Part shown: positions 20,746-30,305 of the stretch, piece after piece | Layout: each line of letters opens with the position of its first letter | Numbering within the stretch: the stretch's first letter is position 1 | NCBI GenBank assembly: GCA_963210315.1 | Contig: OY723294.1 | Location: forward strand, 1,922,001-1,986,000 | Source: Rhynchopus euleeides | Taxonomy: Eukaryota; Euglenozoa; Diplonemea; Diplonemida; Diplonemidae | Length of the DNA stretch: 64,000 bases | Reading direction: 5' to 3' | The notes under the pieces: generated by a model | The model's database searches: none | What the model was told of the DNA's origin: nothing | The model's input: the letters and a program-made list of their open reading frames with translations, nothing else | Position numbers and translations under genes: made by a program

Positions 20746-21939
20746 ATGGAGGAGAACCCTGTCATTGCGAAGGTGCGCCGCGCCGCTCTGCAGCGTGGCG
20801 TGCACGGGGTGCGCAGCATGGGGCGTGCCTTCAGGATCATGAACGACAACAACAACGATGAGCGCGTGGCCAACAGCCGCACCACCATCGGCAGGGAGGA
20901 GGCTGCCACAGGGCTGGCCAACTGGGGACTCGCTCTGACCGACGCGGAGCTCAATGAGCTGTTCGCCTGTGCAGACGCGACGGAGGACGGGCGCCTCGAC
21001 GTTGACGAGTTCTTCCGAGTCCTGCGGGGAGGCATGGGTGAGCGGCGCCGGCGTGTCGTCGACACTGCCTTCGACTGCTTCGATAGCGACGGCAGCGGTG
21101 TGGTCAACCTCGACGATGTGCGTGCTGCCTACCAAGGGGAGCGCGAGTCGTGCGACAGCTTCCTTGCTCTGTTTGATTCCAAGTCAAACCCCGATGGGCG
21201 TGTGACACGCGCCGAGATGCACGACTACTACGCAGGGCTGTCCGCTGGGATCGACAACGACGAACATTTCGAGCTGTTGGTGCAGCGCGCATGGGGCCTG
21301 CCTGAGGCGGGGGGCGAGGGCCGCGTGGGTGGGGGCGGCAGCGGGCAGCTGTCGCAAAGCACTGCAGGGCAGTACGCCACCTTTGGCGAGGGGTGCACGT
21401 ACCAGCGCTTCTACACACGCCCCGAGAGGGTGGCGTGCTACCTGGATCTCAGCGCCGAGGGGTTTGGCACGGAGCGCGTGTCGCTGGAGCTGTACACCGA
21501 CATTTGCCCGCTGACATGTGAGAACTTCCGTGCTCTGTGCACAGGGGATCGTGGGAACGGGCTGTCAGGGCAGCCCCTACACTACAAAGGCACCTCGATG
21601 CATCGTGTGACCAACGGGAAGTTTCTCCAGGGAGGCGATGTGGTGCGTGACAACGGGAAGGGCAGCGACAGCATCTACGGGAGGAAGTTCAAGGATGAGA
21701 ATTTCTCTGTGAAGCATGACAAGCCGTTTATGCTGACGATGGCCAACACGGGTCCCAACTCAAACGGGTCTCAGTTCTGCATCACGCTGAAGGCGCTGCC
21801 GTACCTCGACGGCCGCAATGTTGCATTCGGCAGGGTGCTGGACAATGGGGAGTGGGTGCAGCATCTTTCGACGAACTGTGCATCCGACAGCGGCAAGACC
21901 ACACGTCGCATTGAGATTGTAGACTGTGGAGTGTACTAA
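20746..21939 (+). CDS. Calyphosin-like EF-hand / cyclophilin fusion protein
   Basis: 397 aa. Residues about 1-180 follow the calyphosin plan: an RRAALQRGVHGVRSMGRAFR lead-in, a degenerate first hand, then loops DATEDGRLDVDE and DSDGSGVVNLDD, and a fourth loop lengthened to about 14 residues. A Gly/Ser-rich linker (about 185-210) leads to a cyclophilin peptidyl-prolyl isomerase domain (about 229-397) with SIYGRKFKDENF, MANTGPNSNGSQF and YLDGRNVAFG. By alignment with human cyclophilin A, the catalytic Arg55 and Gln63 are kept. Phe60, Met61, Phe113, Trp121 and His126 appear as Lys, Phe, Cys, Tyr and Asn, so catalysis and cyclosporin binding are doubtful. No signal peptide or membrane segment is visible, suggesting a cytosolic Ca2+-responsive protein. 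The start at 20746 begins the conserved region; upstream in-frame residues are low complexity. Confidence 0.9.
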   Translation: MEENPVIAKVRRAALQRGVHGVRSMGRAFRIMNDNNNDERVANSRTTIGREEAATGLANWGLALTDAELNELFACADATEDGRLDVDEFFRVLRGGMGERRRRVVDTAFDCFDSDGSGVVNLDDVRAAYQGERESCDSFLALFDSKSNPDGRVTRAEMHDYYAGLSAGIDNDEHFELLVQRAWGLPEAGGEGRVGGGGSGQLSQSTAGQYATFGEGCTYQRFYTRPERVACYLDLSAEGFGTERVSLELYTDICPLTCENFRALCTGDRGNGLSGQPLHYKGTSMHRVTNGKFLQGGDVVRDNGKGSDSIYGRKFKDENFSVKHDKPFMLTMANTGPNSNGSQFCITLKALPYLDGRNVAFGRVLDNGEWVQHLSTNCASDSGKTTRRIEIVDCGVY

Positions 21940-22500
21940 GCGTGCTCCAAGCGAAGGAAACTACATCTCCAGAGGGGGACGGGTCCACAGGGAGCCGGCT
22001 GGGGATGGGCTGATACACGGCTCGCAGGGTAAACACAAATAATAATCGTCACACGTCAGCTTTTGGCAGTTTCCACTGTGCACAGAGCTCGACAACCCGT
22101 ATGAATATGCGATAACCTTGAAGGGGATGGTGCAGGGGCTGGGGCGAGGCTGTACAAGTCCCACCCCCACACCCCCATGCCAGGGAAGAAGGGCTGGTAA
22201 TGGGTGCAGGGCCGTAGTGTGCGCTGCAGGTCTTCCGGACAGATCCAGGAAAAGACAAGAAGCCAGAGCCCTCCCTACCCCGTTGAACAGGCGTGTTCAG
22301 CATTCAGTATTCAGTACAGTGCAGGTGTTCTTGTCAAGATGATTGACCACACCACACCACACCACACCACACGCACCCTCTGCAGGTATATTGGCAAAGA
22401 CAAGCAACACAACCCCAGCTCACCCCATCCCGCCCCACCCGGCGGCGACACACGTGTGTGTCCTGAGACGCAGCGCAGCGTAGCGCACCGCACCACACAG
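21940..22500 (+). other. Intergenic region between cyclophilin and astacin genes
   Basis: 561 bp without a supported gene. It contains the upstream block described separately (22161-22280), a CACAC-rich repeat near 22346-22372, and a pyrimidine-rich stretch ending CACACAG immediately before the next start codon, which could be a splice acceptor. Confidence 0.6.
22161..22280 (+). promoter_or_regulatory. Conserved upstream block shared with the kinase gene
   Basis: About 120 bp clearly similar to 28770-28900: both contain CACCCCCATGCC, GAAGAAGGGCTGG, GGGTGCAGGG, GCGCTGCAG and AGAAGCCAGAGCC in the same order and orientation. This copy ends about 220 bp before its start codon and the other about 215 bp before its own. 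The constant distance suggests a promoter or leader module, though a dispersed repeat is possible. Confidence 0.4.
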
Positions 22501-25500
22501 ATGGCACCGATGGCACGGGCACACGGGGCAGGACAACCCCGGCGGCACAGCAGCAGCGCCCTCGCGGTGGCTGTGCTGGTGCTGGCCGCCGTGCAGGGGC
22601 GTGCCGCAGAGCAGGTGCTCGTGGAGGGGGACATGTTGGTGGAGCGGGACGGGCGTGAGGGGGAGGCGCTGGGGACGTCGCCGCTGGTGCGGCGGTCGCA
22701 GCTGTTCACGCAGGGGCGGGTTCTCTACTTCATCGACACGGTGCTGACGGAGACGCCGCTGCGGGGCCCGCTGCTGACAAACGACACGCGGATTGCAGAG
22801 GCGATTGTGGAGTGGGAGTCGAAGACGTGCATCCGGTTCACGATGTGCACGGAGGAGGCGACGTGCACGAAGGCGTACATGCGGTTCAGCTCCGGGCCGC
22901 TGTGCGCTTCAGGGGTCGGGGCCCACTCCAACGGTGTGACGAAGGTGACGCTGTCCGGGTGCGGGCGCGGGTCGACGATACATGAGATTGGGCACGCGCT
23001 TGGTCTGCTTCACGAACAGTCGCGGAAGGACCGGGACGAGCACGTGGTAGTCGACTACGCGCACATCAAGCCGGATGCAGGGATCAACATGGCGAAGATG
23101 GCGGGGACCGGGCGTGACATCGGGGCGTACGACTACGGGTCGATCATGCACTACCCCGCACGCGCCTTCAGCTCGGACGGGAAGGACACCATCATCGCGC
23201 CGGTGCACATCGGGCAGCGCAGGGCTCTGAGCGCGGGGGACGCGGCGTCGATCAACTTTATGTATGCCGGGTGTGCGGCACGGCTGGCGCAGCCGATGTG
23301 CATGGGGTCGGTGTGGACGAACGTGACGCACGTGATCCCGCACTCGCGGTCGTGGGACATGGACTTCAACGCGGTGTACAGCGAGCCGGAGACGATGTCG
23401 GTGTCGTACGGTGCGATGACGGCGCCTGCCGGGCGCGTCACGACGAGCGTGGCGGCGGGGGCGAGCATCGGGGGCATGGGGTTCACGACGCTGCGCTTCA
23501 CCCCGACGGTGGCGGATGCCGGGAAGACGTACGTGCTGAGCGCCACCTTCACCGGGTCGGACGGGGCGGCGACGACGTGCTCGGTGTCGGTGCAGGTGGC
23601 GCGGGCGGAGGCGGCGTGCTTCGGGTTCGGTGCGGACGACGCGCGCGTGTGCAGCGGGCACGGGGTGTGCGTCGGGGGGCTGCAGAAGCCGTGCGTGTGC
23701 CACCTGGGGTACGGCGGGGTGGACTGCAGCGCACACGCGGGGTGTGCGGCCAACCAGGTGGACGACTTCGACGGCGGGGACGTCGGGGGCTGGACCGCGG
23801 GGAACGGTGCGGTGGACACCTCCTTCTTCGCCGAGGGCGGGGGCAGCATGCGCGTCGGCGCCCCGGGGACCGGGCGGCGGGCCTCGGCGACCTCGCAGCT
23901 GGCGGAGGCGATTGCGCCGACGAAGGTCACCTTCTACATGGCGGGGCTGTCGGGGTACCAGACGATGACGCTGTACAGCGGGCGCACGGAGTGCACCAGC
24001 GTGCGGCGGAACTCGGAGGGCGTGTTCCAGGTGGAGGGGAAGAAGCTGTTTGACGAGGGGGTGCTGCAGGCACGCCGCTTCTACTTCGTGGAGATGCGGC
24101 TGGACTGGGCTGGGCGCAAGGTGTCGGTGCTGCTGGACGGGAAGCTGGTGGCGGAGGGTGTGAAGATGCGCAAGCAGTGCTCGGACGGGATGGACCGGAC
24201 TGCCTTCGGGGGGACCGGTGGGTGGGTCGACGAGTTCCAGGCGTGGTGCACGCACTTTGTGTCGATGGCGGGCCCGCTGGCAGACGGGGTGACGGCCCCG
24301 GAGCTGCGCGGGGCGACGGAGAGCCACCACCAGCAGCAGGCCCTGGTGCTGACGGTTGCGGGGGCCACGGACACGTGGGTCGACACGCGTGCGAACAAGC
24401 GGCGCGTGATCGAGGCGCTGGTGGCAGACCTCCCGTCGCCGCAGGGGTGGAACGCGCACCGCGAGGCGCTGCTGCCGCTGGCACAGGCGGACACGCTCGT
24501 GACGATTGCGGGGCATGTGCTGACGGTGGGCCCGCTGCGGGCGGCCCCGGCCCTGTCGCCCACCGGGGACGAGACGGTGTCGGTGCGGCTAACAGGGTCG
24601 ATGTTCAGCAGCGGCCATCTGCCGGACACGGCCGGGGCGGCGCTGCGCTTCCAGCTGGCGGGGGCGTGCCCGCAGAGCAAGACGTGGGGCTTCGAGAGCA
24701 GCATCGACATCCCCGCCGACCTGGCGTCACAGGCCGCCATCACGACACGTACGGTGCACGAGGGGCGCGGGGCGCTGCAGTTCACGTCCGCCTACGGCTT
24801 CGGGACGTTCCAGGTCGCGGGGGCGGTGCTGCAGCCCGCTTCCGTCTCCATGACGGTGCGCCTGGCGGACACGCGGTACGGGCGGATGACGGTGTCGCTC
24901 GTCGCCGCGTCGGGGGACTATGTGAGCCTGCAGTACGGGTACCTGCACCGGCTGGGCTTCCGCACCACGGACGTCTCAGCCCCGAGCGGCTACACATACG
25001 AGTACGTGGCCCCGGTGCAGGCGGACCGCTTCCAGGTGATCGGCTTGGCGTTTGACTGGCAGGCACGCACCTTCAGCATCAGCCTGGACGGTGTGGCTGT
25101 GGTGCCAAGCGCGCCGCTGCCGGGGCGGTTCTCGTCGGTGGCGAAGGTGCAGCTGTACTCGTCGCGCGTCCCGGCGTACCTGGACTCGCTGTCGCTGCAG
25201 TGTGCGGACCCGCTGCCGCTGTTTGCTGTCGAGGGGTGTGGTGCGGCAGCAAGCATGGCGGTGCATGCCGGGACTGACGCACACGGCCTGGGCGCGCAGG
25301 ACAGGGTGGCGGTCGTGCCTGCCGCGGCGGGCGGCTGTGCGGCGGCGGAGGAGCAGTGTGCGGCGCTGTCTGCGTGCTCGTGGGACTCGGGGGTGCTGTC
25401 GCACGAGCTGGGGCGGGTCCACTGGGCCATGGGGTCGCAGACACGCCTGCAGGCCGGGGAGCAGTACCGCGTGTGCTACTTCCGCAAGTCGGCGGGGCGG

Positions 25501-27471
25501 TACGACATGCTGGGGGGCACCTTCACGGGGTGCGGTGCGGGGACACCTGCACCTGCCCCTTCCACCACGGCCCCTGCAACACAGACCCCCAAGACGGGTG
25601 CGCCTCCCACTGACGCACCCGCGACCCCTGCACCTGCCACGCCTGCACCTCTGACCCCGGCACCTGAGACGGGCGCGCCTGCCACATCTTCGCCGGCGAC
25701 CCCTGCACCCAAGACAGACGCACCGGCAACCCCTGCACCTGCCACACCCGCGCCTCACACACGGGCTCCGAGCACAGACGCGCCTGCCACGCCCGCGCCT
25801 CTGACCTCGGCCCCGGAGACGGATGCACCCGCGACGCCTGCGCCTGCCACACTCGCGCCTCGCACACAGGCCCCAAGCACAGACGCGCCTGCCACTGCTT
25901 CGCCGGCGACGCCTGCACCTGCGACACCGTCACCCCCCACACCCGCACCTCTGACCCCGGCACCTGAGACGGACGCACCTGCCACACCTTCGCCGGCGAC
26001 TGCTGCACCCAAGACAGACGCACCCGCAACCCCTGCACCGCGGACGGCAACCCCACGCACGGGTGCCCCCCCCGCATGCAGCGGGAAGGGCTGCAGGCGC
26101 CCCAACATCGTCGCGTTCGTCCCCCACCAGCTGGGCTTCTCCTGGGACGAGGCGCCGCGGGCGGGGGCGGTGACAGCGGTGCCGCCGATGCCGCACATGG
26201 ACCGTGTGCGTGCAGAGGGTGCGGTGTTCCAGCGCGCCTACTCCTCCTCAGGCGACAGCGTGCCGTCGCGCTTCAGCTTCCTGACAGGGCGGCACGCCAG
26301 CAGGTCGTGGAGGCTGCGCAGGATGTCCGCACGCAAGGTGTCGCAGTGGAATGGGCGGGTGCGTGTGACTGGAGGTGTGCGGATGACGGGGGTGGACGCG
26401 GCTGACAACCTGCAGACGGCGCTGGCGCGCAGCGGGTACGAGACGATCCACTCCGGGGAGTGGGGGCTGCACGGGGCGAAGAGGACGGTGCGGAACAACA
26501 ACACGGCGCTGCAGCAGATGATCAGGGACACGGGCTTCACGCAGGTCGCGTCTGCGTGCCTCCCGCTGCGCAACAAGGGGGAGGCGTGGTCGCACAACCC
26601 GGAGTGGCTGGTGAACACGTCGCTTGCGGCGGTGGGGGCTGCCGTGTCCGCGGGGAAGCCGTTCTTCCTGCACCTGGCGCCGACCGGCCCGGGGCTCCCA
26701 GCCCCGACGAAGGCGGCGCTGGAGAACTTCGACGTGCGCGCAACCCCCGCAGGGATGCTGGCGGCGGCGCCGGAGACGACGATGCGGCCGCGGGCGGAGC
26801 TGTGGGCGGCGGCCGTCGCAGCTACGGAGGCCAGCGGGTTGAGCGCGCGCCATGCGGAGACGTTTGCCGGGAACATGTGGGTGGATGACGCCCTCGGTGC
26901 GGTGCTGGGCGGGCTGGAGGCACTCGGGGTGCTGGATGAGACGCTGGTGCTGGTGTCGAGCGACGTCGGGGCGACGCAGCACGACCTGTACGAGGGGCGC
27001 ACGCGTGTGATGCAGGCGGCGCGCTTCCCTGCGGAGGTGGCGGCGGGGACGCAGGTCGCGTCGGTGGTGACGCACACGGACACAACTGCGACGCTGCTGG
27101 ACCTGGCAGGCGCCCGTGCCGCAGCCACTGGCGGGCTGGATGGGGCCTCATGGCGTGCCGAGGCTGCGGGTGCCGGGGCGCCGCCGACGACCGTGCCCAA
27201 GGTGATGGAGTCCGAGCTGGAGCGCGCCGTTGTTATGGGGCGGTGGAAGTACGTCGACCACGGGGCGACGAGCACGGCCGAGCCGGAGCTGTTCGACCTG
27301 GCCACTGACCCTGCCGCCAAGACCAACGTCGCAGGGCTGGTGCAGCACGCGGACACGGTGGCTGTGATGGCGTCGTACCTTGCGTGCCACGATGCGGACA
27401 CTGGGCTGGGCGCAGGTGCGCAGGGGTGCGCCGCCCCTCTTATTGCGAATGCATTTGCCCGGTCTCCGTGA
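22501..27471 (+). CDS. Secreted astacin metalloprotease / sulfatase-like fusion protein
   Basis: 1656 aa. The start at 22501 gives a signal peptide with core ALAVAVLVLAAVQG. The astacin catalytic domain (about 65-270) has the zinc motif HEIGHALGLLH (His161, His165, His171), the family sequence EQSRKDRDEH and the Met-turn SIMHY (Met216), so protease activity is likely. Next come a beta-sandwich-like stretch, an EGF-like module (about 373-410, CSGHGVC...CVCHLGYGG) and two concanavalin/laminin-G-like regions. A Thr/Ala/Pro mucin-like linker (about 1014-1194) leads to a C-terminal domain (about 1198-1656) with the sulfatase lead RPNIVAF, a DSVPSRFSFLTGRH core and a late VSSDVG segment. Residues essential in sulfatases look replaced: the core Cys is Ser1253, the first metal-binding Asp pair is Pro-His, and the usual Lys/His segment is GEWGLHG. 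It is probably an inactive, binding sulfatase fold. The PATPAP linkers echo those of the array protein, suggesting a shared extracellular setting. Confidence 0.9.
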   Translation: MAPMARAHGAGQPRRHSSSALAVAVLVLAAVQGRAAEQVLVEGDMLVERDGREGEALGTSPLVRRSQLFTQGRVLYFIDTVLTETPLRGPLLTNDTRIAEAIVEWESKTCIRFTMCTEEATCTKAYMRFSSGPLCASGVGAHSNGVTKVTLSGCGRGSTIHEIGHALGLLHEQSRKDRDEHVVVDYAHIKPDAGINMAKMAGTGRDIGAYDYGSIMHYPARAFSSDGKDTIIAPVHIGQRRALSAGDAASINFMYAGCAARLAQPMCMGSVWTNVTHVIPHSRSWDMDFNAVYSEPETMSVSYGAMTAPAGRVTTSVAAGASIGGMGFTTLRFTPTVADAGKTYVLSATFTGSDGAATTCSVSVQVARAEAACFGFGADDARVCSGHGVCVGGLQKPCVCHLGYGGVDCSAHAGCAANQVDDFDGGDVGGWTAGNGAVDTSFFAEGGGSMRVGAPGTGRRASATSQLAEAIAPTKVTFYMAGLSGYQTMTLYSGRTECTSVRRNSEGVFQVEGKKLFDEGVLQARRFYFVEMRLDWAGRKVSVLLDGKLVAEGVKMRKQCSDGMDRTAFGGTGGWVDEFQAWCTHFVSMAGPLADGVTAPELRGATESHHQQQALVLTVAGATDTWVDTRANKRRVIEALVADLPSPQGWNAHREALLPLAQADTLVTIAGHVLTVGPLRAAPALSPTGDETVSVRLTGSMFSSGHLPDTAGAALRFQLAGACPQSKTWGFESSIDIPADLASQAAITTRTVHEGRGALQFTSAYGFGTFQVAGAVLQPASVSMTVRLADTRYGRMTVSLVAASGDYVSLQYGYLHRLGFRTTDVSAPSGYTYEYVAPVQADRFQVIGLAFDWQARTFSISLDGVAVVPSAPLPGRFSSVAKVQLYSSRVPAYLDSLSLQCADPLPLFAVEGCGAAASMAVHAGTDAHGLGAQDRVAVVPAAAGGCAAAEEQCAALSACSWDSGVLSHELGRVHWAMGSQTRLQAGEQYRVCYFRKSAGRYDMLGGTFTGCGAGTPAPAPSTTAPATQTPKTGAPPTDAPATPAPATPAPLTPAPETGAPATSSPATPAPKTDAPATPAPATPAPHTRAPSTDAPATPAPLTSAPETDAPATPAPATLAPRTQAPSTDAPATASPATPAPATPSPPTPAPLTPAPETDAPATPSPATAAPKTDAPATPAPRTATPRTGAPPACSGKGCRRPNIVAFVPHQLGFSWDEAPRAGAVTAVPPMPHMDRVRAEGAVFQRAYSSSGDSVPSRFSFLTGRHASRSWRLRRMSARKVSQWNGRVRVTGGVRMTGVDAADNLQTALARSGYETIHSGEWGLHGAKRTVRNNNTALQQMIRDTGFTQVASACLPLRNKGEAWSHNPEWLVNTSLAAVGAAVSAGKPFFLHLAPTGPGLPAPTKAALENFDVRATPAGMLAAAPETTMRPRAELWAAAVAATEASGLSARHAETFAGNMWVDDALGAVLGGLEALGVLDETLVLVSSDVGATQHDLYEGRTRVMQAARFPAEVAAGTQVASVVTHTDTTATLLDLAGARAAATGGLDGASWRAEAAGAGAPPTTVPKVMESELERAVVMGRWKYVDHGATSTAEPELFDLATDPAAKTNVAGLVQHADTVAVMASYLACHDADTGLGAGAQGCAAPLIANAFARSP

Positions 27472-27866
27472 GTGAGTGGGTGGATGTGAGTGCCTGCAGT
27501 GAGTGTGAGCCGCCTGCCAATACTTCATGGCTGTGGGCAGCTTGTGAATGGAACATGTGAATCTTATCCGAAGACACAAATATGATTATGAATGTGCTGC
27601 CAGTTTCAATTGAATATCCTGCAACATCTGGCGGTGTTTGTTTTGTTCTTTTGCCCTGCTTGCTGCGAGAGATACAGCCTTGCAGGGCCAACCCGTACTT
27701 CCGATGAGGGAGAGCACATCCGCATGCAGACGGTACTTCAAAAGCCAACACGCCGCTGGTTCGGCTGTCTTGTTGGATGTGGGTGTCGCCACTGCTGTGG
27801 TGGGTGTGTGGGTCTTTTCCGTTTTCCACCCTGCTGACTTCCGGGTTCTTCTCGGTCTGTCAGTTC

Positions 27867-27897
27867 TGCTTTGTTTGTTTGTTTGTTTGTTTGTTTC
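27867..27897 (+). repeat. GTTT microsatellite
   Basis: About seven consecutive GTTT units in intergenic DNA, directly visible. Confidence 0.9.
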
Positions 27898-28769
27898 TTT
27901 CCCCGCCTCCGCACCTCTGTCTGGGCCGCTCTCTGTTGCGTCCCAGCTGCCTGCTGTTGCTGCTTGGCGGGGTGTGTGGGCGGCAGCCCACACGCCCTCT
28001 CTCGCTGCTGCTGTCCCTCCCGTGCAGCGATGATTCAAACCTCCCACCCCACTGCGTGCATGCGTGCGTGCTGTGTTGCCGTGTTGCGTGCTGCCCTGCT
28101 GGAGAGGTTGGCTCTGCCGCCCTGTGTGCCCGCCGGCACACTGGGCGTGCATTGCGCCGTTGGGGTGTGGTTCGTTGACCCAACGTTGGAAACCTAAAAA
28201 CGGGCGGGCAGCCGTGCCGGTGCGAGCACGAAATCTGGATGGTGTTGTGGGTCTGGGGTGCACATGGCAGCAGGGGCGCGTCCTAGCTTAGAGCTCGTGG
28301 CCTGCGCCCCACATTGGCGTGTGCGCCCTCACCCCTCGCCTCTGCACCAAGGTAACAACCGCCCACCTTGGGCACCCCCGTTCCCAATCCCCCCCCCTTC
28401 TGTCCCGAGCCCCCTTGTGGGATCTTCTCTGAGTGCCGGGCATGCATGTCCGGTTGAAGGCCTTCCCACCCAACACAATCACCTGCAATCTTCATATCCC
28501 ATCTTCCACGGGTTTCCGTTGGAACAAGAAAATGCCACAGCCACAGCCACGGCGTACTCTGCAGTTTGCCTGCTGCTTTATTGCTGCATCAATCTGCTTT
28601 CCCTGAAGATCAGACATATCTTCAGGGCATCTCTGTGAGTACCGTCCGAGGGTGTTGTGGTGTGCTCTCTCTGCATGTTTCCTCCCCATTCCACACCCAC
28701 ACACTCACTGCCGGACCCAGGGTCCGGCGTGTTCAAAACTCCGTGAAAATATGCCAGACTGCGCGCCCC

Positions 28770-28900
28770 CACCACACCTCCGCACCCCCATGCCAAAAAA
28801 AGGAAGAAGGGCTGGCAATGGGGTGCAGGGCTATACTGCGCGCTGCAGTACTCTTCTGGACGGACCCAGGAACACACAAGAAGCCAGAGCCTCCCCGCCC
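28770..28900 (+). promoter_or_regulatory. Conserved upstream block, kinase copy
   Basis: This matches 22161-22280 in order and orientation, with small indels (an A-run expands CCATGCC-GGAAGAAGG here). It ends about 215 bp before the kinase start codon. Weaker similarity continues downstream, where both copies reach a GCATTC...CAGTGCAG motif. Confidence 0.4.
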
Positions 28901-29114
28901 TCCCTCTCCCTGCACACCCCCCGCCACCCCGCTGCTCCCCTTGAGCACCGCATTCGGTGCAGTGCAGCTATTATATCTATCTTGCACCCCCCACCCCACC
29001 CCTCCCACACACACACCGCTTCCTCCTCCCTCTTGCTTGCCCCCTGTGTGTCTGCATCTGCACATCCTCTCGCAGGAGGAGAGCCCGTCGCACCCCACCA
29101 CATGTGCACTGCCC

Positions 29115-30305
29115 ATGCCTTCCGGTAGAGGCCCTCCGTCGAAGCGCCGCAGAAAGGCTGAACCTGAACCTGAACCTGAGAGCGAGGATGAGGATGCGCA
29201 CACCCTCGCAACCACGAAGCACACAGCTGTGAACGACGAGGAGCAGACCTTCGTCGTTGTCTTTGCCCCTGCGGGGCGCACCCCGTTTGGCGATGTGAGC
29301 GTCAGCCGCACGGAGTTTATCGGGCGCGGCTTCTTCTCGCGTGTCGTGCGCTGCCACGCGGAGTCGCCCCTGCCGCAGATGCAGCCGCCCGGCACCCCCT
29401 CCCCGCCCGACGCCTTCGTTGTGAAGAAGGCCGCCCTCAGCACAGCCGAGGAGGAGGAGGTCTGCCCCGCCAAGCTCGCCGCACGGGAATGGTACTTCCT
29501 GAGCCTTGCCGCCGCGGCGGGGATCGATGATATCGTGCGCCTCCACCACAGCTACCTCTGCGGGCCGCACCTCTACATGGTGCTGACCAGCTACCAGAGG
29601 CCTGTGTCGAGCCTGGTCGACACTGCAGCAAACGAGGCGCTTTCTGCCGATGTGCGCAAGGTGGTGATGCGCGCACTGTCTTCGGCACTGTCCGCGCTGC
29701 ACCACCTGGGTGTGATGCACCGGGATGTCAAGCCTGGGAACATCCTCGTCACCTCCGACCTCTCCTGTGCGGTGCTGTGCGACCTCAGCTCCGCAGCTTG
29801 GATTGACGCGACGCACGAAAGGGAGACGCCTGGGGCTGACTCCGACAGCGAGAACAGCAGCGCGCGGCTCACCCCTGCGCACGGCGTCACGACACGCCCT
29901 TACTGTGCACCTGAGTCACTCGACGCTGGTGACTACGACGAGAAGGTCGACATCTGGGGCATCGGGTGTGTCCTCGCGGAGATGCTGCGCGGTGCGGTGC
30001 TCTTCCCCCGCGCCCCCCATGCAGACGCCGCCTTCCTGGAGGCGCAGCGCACTGTGGTGGACCCTGCGGCGCTGCGCAGCGCGCACCCGGAAGCCACGGA
30101 GGAGGAGGCGGAGCTGCTGCAGTCGACGCTGTGCATCGACCCTGCCGGCAGGCTCTCCGCAGCTGAGGTGCTGCGGCGTGTGGCGGGTGGTGGCAGGGCT
30201 GCAGCCCGCAAGCCGAAGGCCCCGCACGGGCTGCCGCCCCTGCCCTCAGCGGACCAGGAGGGGTATCTTCGTCAGCACGTCGAGTCGCGCGAGCGCCCGG
30301 CGTAG
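29115..30305 (+). CDS. Protein kinase, CMGC-like, nuclear-type N-terminus
   Basis: 396 aa. The N-terminus is basic then acidic (SKRRRKAEPEPEPESEDEDA), typical of a nuclear localisation signal. The kinase domain runs from about 67 to 340: glycine loop IGRGFFSRV, Lys104/105 in FVVKK, helix-C Glu125, HRDVKPGN (catalytic Asp204), CAPESLD and DIWGIGCVLAEML. The metal-binding DFG appears as DLS (Asp223 kept), and the activation segment holds an acidic insert of about 25 residues (GADSDSENSSAR). Catalytic residues are otherwise complete, so it is probably active on Ser/Thr. The TRPYCAPE and LFP elements suggest CMGC, but I cannot assign a subfamily. An upstream ATG at 29102 gives only an 8-residue ORF in another frame, hence the start at 29115. 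Confidence 0.88.
   Translation: MPSGRGPPSKRRRKAEPEPEPESEDEDAHTLATTKHTAVNDEEQTFVVVFAPAGRTPFGDVSVSRTEFIGRGFFSRVVRCHAESPLPQMQPPGTPSPPDAFVVKKAALSTAEEEEVCPAKLAAREWYFLSLAAAAGIDDIVRLHHSYLCGPHLYMVLTSYQRPVSSLVDTAANEALSADVRKVVMRALSSALSALHHLGVMHRDVKPGNILVTSDLSCAVLCDLSSAAWIDATHERETPGADSDSENSSARLTPAHGVTTRPYCAPESLDAGDYDEKVDIWGIGCVLAEMLRGAVLFPRAPHADAAFLEAQRTVVDPAALRSAHPEATEEEAELLQSTLCIDPAGRLSAAEVLRRVAGGGRAAARKPKAPHGLPPLPSADQEGYLRQHVESRERPA

Larger units (their letters stand above)
27472..29114 (+). other. Intergenic region between astacin and kinase genes
   Basis: 1643 bp with no gene I can support. It holds a short GTTT microsatellite (27867-27897), long pyrimidine-rich stretches, the conserved upstream block at 28770-28900, and a strong acceptor-like pyrimidine tract ending CTCTCGCAG at 29075, 39 bp before the kinase start. 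Confidence 0.6.
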
